Of a stretch of DNA of 64,000 nucleotides, positions 45,256 to 53,734 are shown in pieces. This stretch comes from Paracoccaceae bacterium. GTDB lineage: Bacteria > Pseudomonadota > Alphaproteobacteria > Rhodobacterales > Rhodobacteraceae. The notes below the pieces were generated by a model. The model saw nothing but the letters and a program-made list of their open reading frames with translations. It did no database searches and was not told the DNA's origin. Where the stretch lies: the NCBI GenBank assembly GCA_028285485.1, contig JANQPC010000068.1, positions 31,511 through 95,510 of the forward strand. Direction: 5' to 3'. Positions within the stretch are counted from its first letter, which is position 1. Each line of letters starts with the position of its first letter. The position numbers were made by a program, and so were the translations under genes.

Positions 45256-46076
45256 TTGAGGGCTCCGGCGGTCAGGCCGTTCACGATCTGGCGCTGCAGC
45301 AGAACGAAGGCGGCAAGGATGGGGGTCACGTAGGTGGCGGCAAACGCCATGATCGCGTTCCAGTTCACCTGGTTGGGCTGGAGGTAATTCGTCATCCCGA
45401 TAGAGGCCGGCTGCAGCCGGTTATCGGCAATGATCGAAGCCGAATAGACGTATTCGCCAAAGCCCTGCATGAAGACCAGAAGCGCCGAGATCAGGATCCC
45501 GTTGCGCGCCAGCGGCAGCACGATCATGAAAAACGCCCCGGCGCGCGAGTTACCATCCACCAGCGCGGCTTCCTCAAGTTCCCGCGGCACCGTCATGAAG
45601 GCCGCGCGGCAAAGGATCACGAAGAACGGCATGGTTTTGGCTGAAATCGCGAGGATCGCGGCGATGCGCGGATATTCAAGCAAGCCCGCCCAGGAAAACC
45701 CCACGAAGATCGGCGTAACCATCAGCGAGGGCGGCAGCACCTGAAGCATGAGAATCGTGAACAGCGCCGCATCGATCCACACGTTGCGATAGCGCGCCAG
45801 CACATAGGCGCAGCCGGCCCCGAACAGCCCCGTGATTGCGGTTACCCCCACGGCGATGAAAAGCGAATTGCCCATGAAGCGGGGGATATTCGCCAGCTCC
45901 CAGATCGTAACGTAGTTCTGCCATTGCGGCGTACCTGGCAGAAACTCGGGCGGCACCGCGAAGATGGACGATTGGGTTTTCAAACTGGTGACGTACATCC
46001 AGTAGAGCGGGAATAGATAGATTGCCGCCAACGCCAGCGCCGCGGCCAGCATCAGCCGGTTGGTCAGCGCGCTCAA
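45252..46076 (-). CDS. CUT1 carbohydrate ABC importer permease (MalG family)
   Basis: A 274-residue inner-membrane permease with six membrane helices and the EAA-type loop ELEEAALVDGNSRAGAFFMIVLPLARNG. No ATG fits the junction with the upstream permease. The TTG at 46076 overlaps the upstream TGA in a TTGA arrangement and gives a normal N-terminus (SALTNRLMLAAALALAAIYLFP); the ATG at 46052 is the alternative. The frame reaching 46199 is rejected because it runs inside the other permease gene. Confidence 0.88.
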   Translation of the reverse strand: MSALTNRLMLAAALALAAIYLFPLYWMYVTSLKTQSSIFAVPPEFLPGTPQWQNYVTIWELANIPRFMGNSLFIAVGVTAITGLFGAGCAYVLARYRNVWIDAALFTILMLQVLPPSLMVTPIFVGFSWAGLLEYPRIAAILAISAKTMPFFVILCRAAFMTVPRELEEAALVDGNSRAGAFFMIVLPLARNGILISALLVFMQGFGEYVYSASIIADNRLQPASIGMTNYLQPNQVNWNAIMAFAATYVTPILAAFVLLQRQIVNGLTAGALK

Positions 46077-46975
46077 AGCTGCGTCTCCGCCTTTGTGGAG
46101 CGCACGTAGAAGAGCGACACGAACAGCACGAGCACGATCATCAGAACTGAAATCACCGCACCGCGCCCAAAATCGAACTCCCGGAACGAGAGCTCCCATG
46201 ACCAGTATTGCGCAACGGTGGAGGAACCCGCCGGCCCCCCTTGGGTGATCGCCGCGAAGAGATCGAACTGCTGCAACGTGAAGATCACGCCCAGCGCCAG
46301 AACCGCACCGATTGTGGCCCGCATCATCGGCAAGGTGATCGTCCAGAACCGCTGGAACGCGTTCGCCCCGTCAAGCTCCGCCGCCTCGTAAAGATCTTCG
46401 GGAATCGAAGACAGGCCCACCGCGAGCAGGATCATGTTGAACGGCGTGCCGTACCAGACATTTGCGATCAGAACGGAGTAAAGCGAGGTTTCTGGATTTG
46501 ATCGCCAGAAGACGGGTTCGTCAATCAATCCAAGGCTTTCAAGCACGTAGTTGATCACCCCGAAATCGCCCGAAAGCAGCCAGTTCCAGAGCACGCCCAC
46601 CACAAGGCCCGGCATCACCCAGGCCGCGAGGAACAGCCCGCGAATCCACGTGGCCCCGGTGAAGTTCTGGTGGAAAAACAGCGCCAGCGCGAAGCCCAGC
46701 GTGAATTGCAGCGCAACCGAGCCAAGCGTGAAGATCACCGTGTTCCAGAGCACGGTTGCCGCCTGCCGATCCGCGAAGATGCTCTCGTAGTTTTCAACGC
46801 CCGCCGATGGGTGCACAAGCGTGCCGAGGCTGAACACATCGACCGTCTGGAAACTGATGACGATGTTGTAGATCAGCGGCAGGCCCGCGAAGACCATCAG
46901 GTAGCTGAGCGCAAGGATCACCAGAAGGGTATCAAACCCGATCCCGTCGCGCAGGGAGTTCAGGAGGCGTCGCAT
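46073..46975 (-). CDS. CUT1 carbohydrate ABC importer permease (MalF family)
   Basis: A 300-residue inner-membrane permease with six predicted helices and the EAA loop DLYEAAELDGANAFQRFWTITLPMM. It lies 79 nt after the binding-protein gene, a gap holding a strong stem-loop, and overlaps the next permease by 3-4 nt. Confidence 0.92.
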   Translation of the reverse strand: MRRLLNSLRDGIGFDTLLVILALSYLMVFAGLPLIYNIVISFQTVDVFSLGTLVHPSAGVENYESIFADRQAATVLWNTVIFTLGSVALQFTLGFALALFFHQNFTGATWIRGLFLAAWVMPGLVVGVLWNWLLSGDFGVINYVLESLGLIDEPVFWRSNPETSLYSVLIANVWYGTPFNMILLAVGLSSIPEDLYEAAELDGANAFQRFWTITLPMMRATIGAVLALGVIFTLQQFDLFAAITQGGPAGSSTVAQYWSWELSFREFDFGRGAVISVLMIVLVLFVSLFYVRSTKAETQL

Positions 46976-47015
46976 AGCGGCTCTCAGGTTAGCGGCACGG
47001 CCCGGATTGAAAAGT

Positions 47016-47045
47016 GCCGGGGCAGCAGTTGCCCGCCGCCCCGGC
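47016..47045 (-). terminator. GC-rich stem-loop after the CUT1 binding-protein gene
   Basis: GCCGGGGC (47016-47023) and GCCCCGGC (47038-47045) form a perfect 8-bp stem with a 14-nt loop just downstream of the binding-protein stop codon and before the permease genes. No T-tract follows. Confidence 0.6.
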
Positions 47046-47054
47046 CAGGGAGGA

Positions 47055-48269
47055 TCAATTTATGATCGAAGAAATCCCGTCCGCTGCCCGATCGAGCGCC
47101 TCTTGCGCCTCTGCCTGCCCGGTGAGCACGGATTGGAAGGCATCCTGGATCTCTTTCGAAATCCGCGGCCATTCGGGATGCGGCCCGCGGTTGACCGCGT
47201 AGCCAAGCTGCTCGGTGAAGACCGCGGCGGCGGCATCTATGCGCTCGTCGCCCGTGGGTGCCAGCGCAACCCCGGCCACCGAAGGAAGCCGCGTGAACTC
47301 GGGCCAGACGCGATCGACCTGGCTCTGGTAGTATTCCAGGAACGCAAAGGCCGCATCGGGCTGTTCGGTATTGGCAAAGATCGCGAGGTTGAAATCGCCC
47401 AACGCCGAGGCGCGCGGCCCGCCATCTTCCTTCACCGGCAGAAGCGTGACATCCCAATTGAAATCAGCGTCCGAGGCCATGCGGCCCAGCTCCCACGGGC
47501 CCGAGATGGCCATCGCGGCATTACCGCCATTGAAGGTTCCGGTTGAATCCCATTGGCCGCGGGTCAGCGTATCGGGCGATGCCAGGCCCTCATCGAGGAA
47601 GGTCTTCCAAAGCCCCAGCGCATCGGCCACACCATCGGCATTGATATTCTCAAACCCGCCGCCGGCCATCTGCGCCCAAGGCAGGAACTGGAACGTGCCC
47701 TCTTCCGAAGCCCGGGCCGAAAACGCGATGCCGTAAACATCGTTATCTGGGTCGGTCAGCGCGCGAGCGGCCTCAAGAAGCGCATCCCACGTTGCCGGCG
47801 GGCTATCGGGATCAAGGCCCGCTGCCTCGAACATGTCGCGGTTGTAGTAAAGCGCGATGGTGTTCGAGGCCCGCGGGATGCCATAGACCTGCCCATCCCA
47901 GGTAAGGCTTGCCTTTGGCCCCGGGAAGACCGCATCGATATCGATCACATCGGAGGCGGCGACCCGATCGGTGATATCGAGAAACGCGCCGCGCGAGGCA
48001 AAGGCCGCGTGATCGGGATTGTCGATCGCGATGAGATCGGGGTTGGTGTTGGTGGCCACCGCGCGCAGCGTGTCGGTGACAAGATCATCGAAGCGGATCT
48101 CGCGCACATCGATGGTAATCCCATTGTCCATCTCGCTGAATTCCTGCGCGAACACCCCTTCGGGCGCGCTTGCGCTTTCGGTCCAGAGCGTGAGGGTGAC
48201 ATCCTGTGCCCAGGCCCCTCCTGCCCCGATCGCGATGGCAATGGCTGAAACGCCGGGTATCAGTTTCAT
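47055..48269 (-). CDS. CUT1 sugar ABC importer extracellular solute-binding protein
   Basis: A 404-residue periplasmic binding protein (SBP_bac_1 family). ATG 48269 gives the signal peptide MKLIPGVSAIAIAIGAGGAW ending at AQ. Patterns typical of oligosaccharide-binding proteins are VTLTLWTESA, YGIPRASNTIALYYNRDMFEAAGLDPDSPPATWDALLEAA and GNAAMAISGPWELG. The frame extending to 48470 is rejected because it lies in the glycosidase gene. The ligand is probably a short oligosaccharide or glycoside that the neighbouring GH31 enzyme then cleaves in the cytoplasm. Confidence 0.92.
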   Translation of the reverse strand: MKLIPGVSAIAIAIGAGGAWAQDVTLTLWTESASAPEGVFAQEFSEMDNGITIDVREIRFDDLVTDTLRAVATNTNPDLIAIDNPDHAAFASRGAFLDITDRVAASDVIDIDAVFPGPKASLTWDGQVYGIPRASNTIALYYNRDMFEAAGLDPDSPPATWDALLEAARALTDPDNDVYGIAFSARASEEGTFQFLPWAQMAGGGFENINADGVADALGLWKTFLDEGLASPDTLTRGQWDSTGTFNGGNAAMAISGPWELGRMASDADFNWDVTLLPVKEDGGPRASALGDFNLAIFANTEQPDAAFAFLEYYQSQVDRVWPEFTRLPSVAGVALAPTGDERIDAAAAVFTEQLGYAVNRGPHPEWPRISKEIQDAFQSVLTGQAEAQEALDRAADGISSIIN

Positions 48270-48328
48270 ATCTATCCTCCTTGTTTTGGCGTGGCTCCGG
48301 CGCGGCTTTGGCCGGATGCATTGGTTCC

Positions 48329-50416
48329 TCAGGTCTTTGCGTCTTCGAATATCGCCTTCAGCGCGTCTGCGCGGGCGGCGCGGATAAAGACAGGCGGCTT
48401 GCCCCATGGGGCGGCAACAGAGGCGATGCTGCCGCCGGGGTATCCATCGCCCGTCCAGGCATGCACCCATGCCTCGCCCTCCGGCAGCGCGACCGATCGC
48501 TCGGTCGCCCCCTCTTCCAGAACCGGGGCCACCAGCAGATCTGGGCCCAGCATATAGGCGTCGGCCCGGTCATTCAGGGCCGCCTGCCGGGGGAAGTGAT
48601 AAAAGAGCGGCGCCATCACCGGATCGCCGGTTTCGGCATATTGCGCAAACACGTCTTCCAGATAGGGCCGCAGGCGTTCGCGAAGGGCGAGAAGGCCCAC
48701 CAGAACGGTCTCGACCCTTCCGCCGAAGCTCCACACCTCGTTCGAGCCGCCGCTGTTGGTGAAGATATTGAACGTGTCCTGCCCGTAGGTGACAGGTTCG
48801 CCCGGGGAAGGCGGCGGCACATCATCGGGCACGCGGAAACCATGCAGGCGGCAGATGGGAGAAAACACGCCGAATTCGAACCAGCGCACGAGCAGCTCGC
48901 GGAATGCCTCCGAGCCCCCGTGCCCATCGTAAAAGCCGCCAATATCGGTCGTCCACCACCCCATACCGGCCAGGCCCGCATGAAGCCCCGCGGGGATTTG
49001 CGCGCGGAACCATTCCCAATCTGACCAGACATCGCCTGACCAGAGGATCACCCCGTGGCGCTGCGATCCCGCCCAGGCCGACCGGCAGAGCAGCACGCCA
49101 TCCGCCGCGCCCGCATCCGTCAGCCCCCGGCGATAGGTTTCTTCATGCAGCAGCGGATAGGCGCAAAGCATCTCCGCGCCGTTGCCCATCGCGGTGCGCA
49201 CGTTTTCGGGGTGCGCGGGGCGCATCTCGGGTTCGCAGGCATCAAGCCAGAAATGCCGGATGCCGCGATCCAGGTAGTTGCGGCGCGCCAGGTCCCAGTG
49301 GAATGCCTGCGCATCGGGATTGAACGCATCGTAATAGGTGAAGAAGCCGGGGCCGAACGGATCCTTATCGGGAAAGGGGATCACCGCGGGAATGCCGCGC
49401 TCGGTTGTGAGAAGCAGGCCCTGCTCCGTCATCTCCCGATAGTTCTCCGAGGCCGCCGATACGGTGGGCCAGATCGAAACCATGAGTTCGACGCCCATCT
49501 CGGTAAGCTCGGCCACCATCGCCTCCGGGTCCGGCCAGTCATCGGGATCGAACTTCCACTCTCCCTGCCGGGTCCAGGCAAAGAAATCGATCACGATGCA
49601 GGAAAGCGGCAGCCCACGCCGCCTGTATTCGCGCGCCACGCCCAGAAGCTCTTCCTGCGTGCGGTAGCGCAGCTTGCACTGCCAGAAGCCCAATACCCAA
49701 TCCGGCACCTCTGGCGACCGGCCCGTTGCGGCCACGTAAGCGCGCACGATCTCGCGCGGGCCATCGCCCGCAGTGATCCAGTAATCCAGCCCGCCCGTGG
49801 CTTCCGCCGTCCACCGCGTGACGTTGCGCGCAAATTCGGCGCGGCCCACGGCAGGGTTGTTCCACAAAAGCCCGTAGCCGCGCGAAGACACTACGAACGG
49901 GATCACGGCATGGGCATTTTGCTGCATCAGCGTGGTCGACACGCCCTTGAGGTTCATGCAGCCGTGCTGCGGCTGGCCCATGCCCCAAAGGCTTTCGCCC
50001 TCATAGGCGCGGAACTGCTGTTCCAGCCGCCAGGAGCCCGATGCAAGCGCCTTGAAGCTGCGGGTGCGGGGCCCGGCGAAATGGCTGCGGGTTTCCGCCA
50101 GAAGCTCTTCCCCGGTATCGGCGCGGCAGAAGCGGATCACGGCCTCGCGCTTAATTTCCGCACCATAACGCTCCGTAAGCGTGATCTCACCCCGGATGCG
50201 GCCATGGGTGATCGTGGCCGCGCTCTCACCGATTTCGATCTCACCCGCTTGCGGGCCGATGGGGAGAAGCGCGTCGACATGGCCCGCCACAAACTCCCGC
50301 CCCGGGCGGGCTCGGACGCGCAGCGCATCCGCGCCCCAGGGCTCGATCCGAAGCACTTCGCCCATGAAGCGGCATTCCAGGCCACCCCCGGCCGCAGAGA
50401 AAACCGCCGCGCTCAT
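48329..50416 (-). CDS. Glycoside hydrolase family 31 enzyme (alpha-xylosidase/alpha-glucosidase type)
   Basis: A 695-residue GH31 retaining alpha-glycosidase without a signal peptide, so probably cytoplasmic. The nucleophile Asp is D392 in FWLDACEPEMRP. The upstream IVIDFFAWTRQGEWKFDPDDWPDPEAM and downstream WSGDVWSDWEWF and WWTTDIGGFY are GH31 hallmarks and resemble alpha-xylosidases of the YicI/XYL31 kind more than maltases. The start overlaps the SDR stop (ATGA). It should cleave the imported alpha-glycoside; the exact sugar cannot be read from sequence. Sulfoquinovosidase, another GH31 activity, was considered but its usual motif context is not evident. Confidence 0.9.
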   Translation of the reverse strand: MSAAVFSAAGGGLECRFMGEVLRIEPWGADALRVRARPGREFVAGHVDALLPIGPQAGEIEIGESAATITHGRIRGEITLTERYGAEIKREAVIRFCRADTGEELLAETRSHFAGPRTRSFKALASGSWRLEQQFRAYEGESLWGMGQPQHGCMNLKGVSTTLMQQNAHAVIPFVVSSRGYGLLWNNPAVGRAEFARNVTRWTAEATGGLDYWITAGDGPREIVRAYVAATGRSPEVPDWVLGFWQCKLRYRTQEELLGVAREYRRRGLPLSCIVIDFFAWTRQGEWKFDPDDWPDPEAMVAELTEMGVELMVSIWPTVSAASENYREMTEQGLLLTTERGIPAVIPFPDKDPFGPGFFTYYDAFNPDAQAFHWDLARRNYLDRGIRHFWLDACEPEMRPAHPENVRTAMGNGAEMLCAYPLLHEETYRRGLTDAGAADGVLLCRSAWAGSQRHGVILWSGDVWSDWEWFRAQIPAGLHAGLAGMGWWTTDIGGFYDGHGGSEAFRELLVRWFEFGVFSPICRLHGFRVPDDVPPPSPGEPVTYGQDTFNIFTNSGGSNEVWSFGGRVETVLVGLLALRERLRPYLEDVFAQYAETGDPVMAPLFYHFPRQAALNDRADAYMLGPDLLVAPVLEEGATERSVALPEGEAWVHAWTGDGYPGGSIASVAAPWGKPPVFIRAARADALKAIFEDAKT

Positions 50417-51168
50417 CCGATCGCCAGGTAAGCGCCGTCAAGAATAACGGCGGTGCCAGAAATGTAATCGGCCTCCTCCGAGGCGATGAAAGCCGCGAGC
50501 GCGGCAACTTCTTCGGGCTCAGCCGCGCGGGCGGCAGGGATGCCCGCAATCACCTCCGCCATCACATCTTCGGGGATGCCCTCGATCGCCTTTGTCGCGA
50601 TCAGGCCCGGGGCGATGGCGACGGCGCGGATATCCGGCGCATGATCAAGCGCGAGGGAGCGTGTCATCGCCAACACCGCCCCCTTCGTGGCCTGGTAGGC
50701 GGAAAAGCCCTTCTCGCCCACAAAGCTCTGAACGCTCGCGGTGTTGAGGATCACGCCCTTGCCGCCCTGCGCGCGCATCTGTTCAACGGCGGTTTTCGCG
50801 CCCATCCAGTAGCCGCGGATGCCAACCCCTGTGATCTGATCAAACTCCTCTAGCGTTTGCTCGTGGATCGGTTTGAAGACGGCGGTGAACGCGTTGTTGT
50901 GCCAGATGTCGATGCGCCCGAACCGTGCCACAGTGGCCTCGGCCAGCGCGCGCACTGCGGCGGGATCGGACATGTTCGTTTCGCAAAATGCCCCGCCAAT
51001 CGCCTCGGCCACGGCGGCGCCACCGGAATCGATATCCGCGATCATCACGTCAGCGCCTTCCGCCGCAAAGCGCTCTGCACAGGCGCGCCCGATCCCCTGC
51101 GCACCGCCGGTGATCACGTAAACCTTGCCCGCATGCCGGCCTGGAACGGGAAACATCCTGGCGCTCAC
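50413..51168 (-). CDS. SDR-family sugar dehydrogenase-like oxidoreductase
   Basis: A 251-residue classical SDR with cofactor motif TGGAQGIG, catalytic Ser/Tyr/Lys in NTASVQSFVGEKGFSAYQATK, and the C-terminal YISGTAVILDGAY. The common NNAG motif reads HNNAF here, a small departure from the family pattern. The GTG at 51168 overlaps the stop of the upstream gene (GTGA), and ATG 51156 is an alternative start. With the SMP-30 lactonase of the same predicted regulon it may oxidise an aldose to its lactone. Confidence 0.88.
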   Translation of the reverse strand: MSARMFPVPGRHAGKVYVITGGAQGIGRACAERFAAEGADVMIADIDSGGAAVAEAIGGAFCETNMSDPAAVRALAEATVARFGRIDIWHNNAFTAVFKPIHEQTLEEFDQITGVGIRGYWMGAKTAVEQMRAQGGKGVILNTASVQSFVGEKGFSAYQATKGAVLAMTRSLALDHAPDIRAVAIAPGLIATKAIEGIPEDVMAEVIAGIPAARAAEPEEVAALAAFIASEEADYISGTAVILDGAYLAIG

Positions 51169-51497
51169 GACGCGGCAACCTTCGGCAGGATCACATGCTC
51201 TTCGGTCACAAGGAACTCTATGCTCTCGGTGAAATGCACGGTGTCGTCGCCCGCGATATCGCCCTCGGGCGAGCCGAGACCGGCTTCCATCGACGCGCGA
51301 TCGTCAAACCAGATCTCTGCCGACCCGTCGTAACCCGCAGGCGCCATATCGCCCGGATCGCCCGCGATGTTGATACGGTAGCCGCGCATCCCCGGGATCG
51401 CCGCGGCCAGCGGGGCGTGGGTTTCAAGCCAGTAGGCGCGGAATGCACCTGCCGTCATCCCACGCTTCTTTCGAACCAATGCCACAAGCTTGATCAC
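51165..51497 (-). CDS. EthD-domain (dimeric alpha/beta barrel) protein
   Basis: A 110-residue EthD-like ferredoxin-fold protein. The motif KLVALVRKKRGMTAGAFRAYWLETHAPLAAAIPGMRGYRINI is typical. EthD relatives include small enzymes, mutarotase-like proteins and proteins of unknown role accompanying oxidoreductases. It is the first gene of the leftward operon, 51 nt from the LacI-type operator. Its function here is unknown; an anomer- or lactone-handling role is only a guess. Confidence 0.8.
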   Translation of the reverse strand: MIKLVALVRKKRGMTAGAFRAYWLETHAPLAAAIPGMRGYRINIAGDPGDMAPAGYDGSAEIWFDDRASMEAGLGSPEGDIAGDDTVHFTESIEFLVTEEHVILPKVAAS

Positions 51498-51548
51498 GGC
51501 ACCCCCTGATTTTGCCCATAAATGGACGCCGATTCCGGTAGAAAGGTC

Positions 51549-51566
51549 AATACAAACGTTTGGATT
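51549..51566. promoter_or_regulatory. LacI-family operator between the EthD gene and lacI-type gene
   Basis: AATACAAACGTTTGGATT differs from the perfect palindrome at 38714-38731 in a single base. It lies between the divergent starts at 51497 and 51636, so it can control the leftward operon and autoregulate the regulator. Confidence 0.82.
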
Positions 51567-51635
51567 CTTATTCCCAAGCGCTCACACTGCGATTAGATCG
51601 GGGGGAACGAGGATCCTATCCTTGGCGGAGGTGAG

Positions 51636-52658
51636 ATGAAAAAACGGGTCGGGCTGAAAACGCTGGCCGCCGAACTTGGCGTCGATGTCTCCACCGTTTC
51701 GCGCGCCCTGCGGGATGATCCGCGGGTGAAGATCGAAACCCGCCGCGCCGTGCACGATCTGGCCTCGCACTATGAGTACCGCCCGAATACGGCCGCCCGC
51801 GCGCTGCGAAGCGGCAAATCCGGCCGCGTTGCGGTGCTGCTCTCGCCACCGCAGCAGCGCTTCGCTTCGCCGATCTTTCTTGAGCTGCTCTCAACGCTCG
51901 ACCAGCGCCTGCGCGATAACAGCATGAACCTTGCGGTTTTCGCCGCCCGGGCGCGGGAGGAAGAGCTGGGGATCGTGCAGCAGATCGCCGATGGCGGCCT
52001 GGCCGATGCCATCGTTCTGGGCCGCACGCGCAAAGACGATCCGCGCGTGCAGTACCTTCTCAAAATCGGCATGCCTTTCGTGACCTTCGGCAAGACCGAT
52101 TGGACCGATCAGCACCCCACGGTGGAGATCGATTATGCCCAGGCCGGCCGGCTGGCCGTGCGCGCCCTGAACGCCTCGCCGGGCCGGGAGCTTCACGTTG
52201 TCAGCGCGCCGGAGGGCTTGCACTTCGCCGATAACTACGTGCGCGGCGCGCTTGAAGAGGCGGCGGATCTCGGCCAGCCGGCACCCACCGTCTGGCGCGT
52301 GGAGATGACGGAGGAGGCCGGTGTGGAGAACGCGCTGAAAGTTCTCGGGGCGCGCGGCCTGCCCGCCTTCGCCTGCATCCAGGATTCGCTTGCCTTCGGC
52401 GTGTTTCGGGCGGCCGCCTCGCTGAACCTCGCCGTTGGCACGGATCTGACAGTGTTTGGCGGCCAGAATTTTCCCGGCTCCGAGCATACCGCGCCCCCGC
52501 TTTCCACCTTTTCAACCGAGGACCGCCGGGTGGCAGAACTTCTGAGCGATGTCACAATGCGGCGCCTCGCCATGGAGGCGCCGCCGCAGGTAGGCGGGTT
52601 CGAACATCACGAAATCCGCCCGACCCCGCTTTTGCGCCGGTCGCACATCATCGGCTAA
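51636..52658 (+). CDS. LacI-family transcriptional regulator
   Basis: A 340-residue LacI/GalR regulator. The helix-turn-helix is LKTLAAELGVDVSTVSRALRDD with hinge region EYRPNTAARALRSGKSGRVAV, followed by a PBP1-like sugar-binding domain. GGAGG precedes ATG 51636. The two matching operators at 38714 and 51549 define a likely regulon of both converging sugar operons. The inducer is probably the sugar released by the GH31 enzyme. Confidence 0.93.
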   Translation: MKKRVGLKTLAAELGVDVSTVSRALRDDPRVKIETRRAVHDLASHYEYRPNTAARALRSGKSGRVAVLLSPPQQRFASPIFLELLSTLDQRLRDNSMNLAVFAARAREEELGIVQQIADGGLADAIVLGRTRKDDPRVQYLLKIGMPFVTFGKTDWTDQHPTVEIDYAQAGRLAVRALNASPGRELHVVSAPEGLHFADNYVRGALEEAADLGQPAPTVWRVEMTEEAGVENALKVLGARGLPAFACIQDSLAFGVFRAAASLNLAVGTDLTVFGGQNFPGSEHTAPPLSTFSTEDRRVAELLSDVTMRRLAMEAPPQVGGFEHHEIRPTPLLRRSHIIG

Positions 52659-52680
52659 TCCGCCCGGTCGCGGGGCGCCT

Positions 52681-53628
52681 CTAGCCCGCGCCCCGCCCAA
52701 GCCCGCCGCCATCGCCCCCAAGCGCCGCGGCGCCCTCCGCCCGCTCCTCCAGCGAGATCACGCGCGCCCATGCCTGATCAAGCGCGTTCCCCCGCTTTCG
52801 GATCGTGCGCACGCCGACAAGCTCCAAAAGCGTGCTGGGCAACTCGCCGGAGAGATCGATCAGATGCCCCGCCGCCAGATCGGTGCGCACGATCGTTTCC
52901 GGCAGCCAGGCCACGCCGGAGCCCTCGCGCGCCAGCGAATGCGCCGCCGGGGCCAGCGCGGTCTCGGCGCGAGGAACGAGCTTCAGCGCCTCGGGCAGGC
53001 GCGGCGCGATCCGTTCCGCAAATACCTGCCCCAGAAACACTTCGCCGGGAAAGGCCACGAGGCGCAGAACCCCGGTTTTGAGCCGCACCACCTCGTCGCG
53101 GGTGGCAACGGGGATCAGGCGTTCGGCGGCAAGGCCCGCAACTTCCACTTCCGACGGGCGGTGCCAGATCTGCTCGGTGGGCATGCGATGCACGATCGCG
53201 ATATCCGCCTCGCCCACCATGATCATGCGGATGCAATCATCGCGGTTGGCCGAGCGCAGGCGCACCCCCCGGATCGCGCTGAGCCCATCGATCCGTTCCA
53301 CAATGGCCGCCGCGCGCGTTGTGGCCAGCGAATGCTGCGCGGTGATCACGATGCTGCCGGCATCGTCGGTTGCCGCAAGGCGCAGATCGACGCGGAGTTG
53401 CCGAATTTCGGCGGCGGTGGTGCGAAGCCTTGGCGCAAGCGCTTCGACCCCGGCCCTGAGCCGCGCTGGCTTCTTCTCCCGGTCGATAAGCTGCGTGCCA
53501 AGCGCATCTTCGGCGGCCCGCAGCCTTCGGGAAAAGGCGGGCTGGCTCACATTCCGCCGCCTGGCGGCATCGGTAATCGAGCCCGATTCGAGAACCGCAA
53601 CGATATCTTCCAGCCAGTCCAACCGCAT
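52681..53628 (-). CDS. LysR-family transcriptional regulator (CuyR-like by position)
   Basis: A 315-residue LysR regulator with N-terminal helix-turn-helix LDWLEDIVAVLESGSITDAARRRNVSQPAFSRRLRAAEDALG. It is divergent from the cysteate sulfo-lyase-like gene, the arrangement described for the cuyR-cuyA pair of marine Rhodobacterales. ATG 53628 (MRLDWLEDI) follows AGGAG; in-frame ATGs at 53658 and 53688 are less likely. The perfect T-N11-A dyad at 53643-53659 lies just upstream of this start codon. Confidence 0.88.
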   Translation of the reverse strand: MRLDWLEDIVAVLESGSITDAARRRNVSQPAFSRRLRAAEDALGTQLIDREKKPARLRAGVEALAPRLRTTAAEIRQLRVDLRLAATDDAGSIVITAQHSLATTRAAAIVERIDGLSAIRGVRLRSANRDDCIRMIMVGEADIAIVHRMPTEQIWHRPSEVEVAGLAAERLIPVATRDEVVRLKTGVLRLVAFPGEVFLGQVFAERIAPRLPEALKLVPRAETALAPAAHSLAREGSGVAWLPETIVRTDLAAGHLIDLSGELPSTLLELVGVRTIRKRGNALDQAWARVISLEERAEGAAALGGDGGGLGRGAG

Positions 53629-53642
53629 CTGAAGGCTCCTAT

Positions 53643-53659
53643 CATGCAATTTTTGCATG
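53643..53659. promoter_or_regulatory. LysR-type T-N11-A palindrome in the divergent lysR/cuyA-like promoter
   Basis: CATGCAATTTTTGCATG is a perfect 7-bp inverted repeat around TTT and includes TGCAATTTTTGCA, an exact T-N11-A. It lies 15 nt upstream of the LysR start and 76 nt upstream of the cuyA-like start, suiting autorepression and activation of the sulfo-lyase operon. Confidence 0.65.
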
Positions 53660-53734
53660 TTGTGTGCCGGAGACAGCATTTGCAACACCGGCGCTCACAG
53701 GCGACGTTTCGGGCAGTTTATGCCGGAGCTCCCC

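Noticed and set aside
48329..50416. GH31 enzyme as a sulfoquinovosidase
   Set aside because: Tempting because of the sulfonate genes nearby, but the nucleophile region (LDACEPE) and neighbouring motifs look like the alpha-xylosidase/glucosidase group, and the locus belongs to a separate LacI-type regulon.
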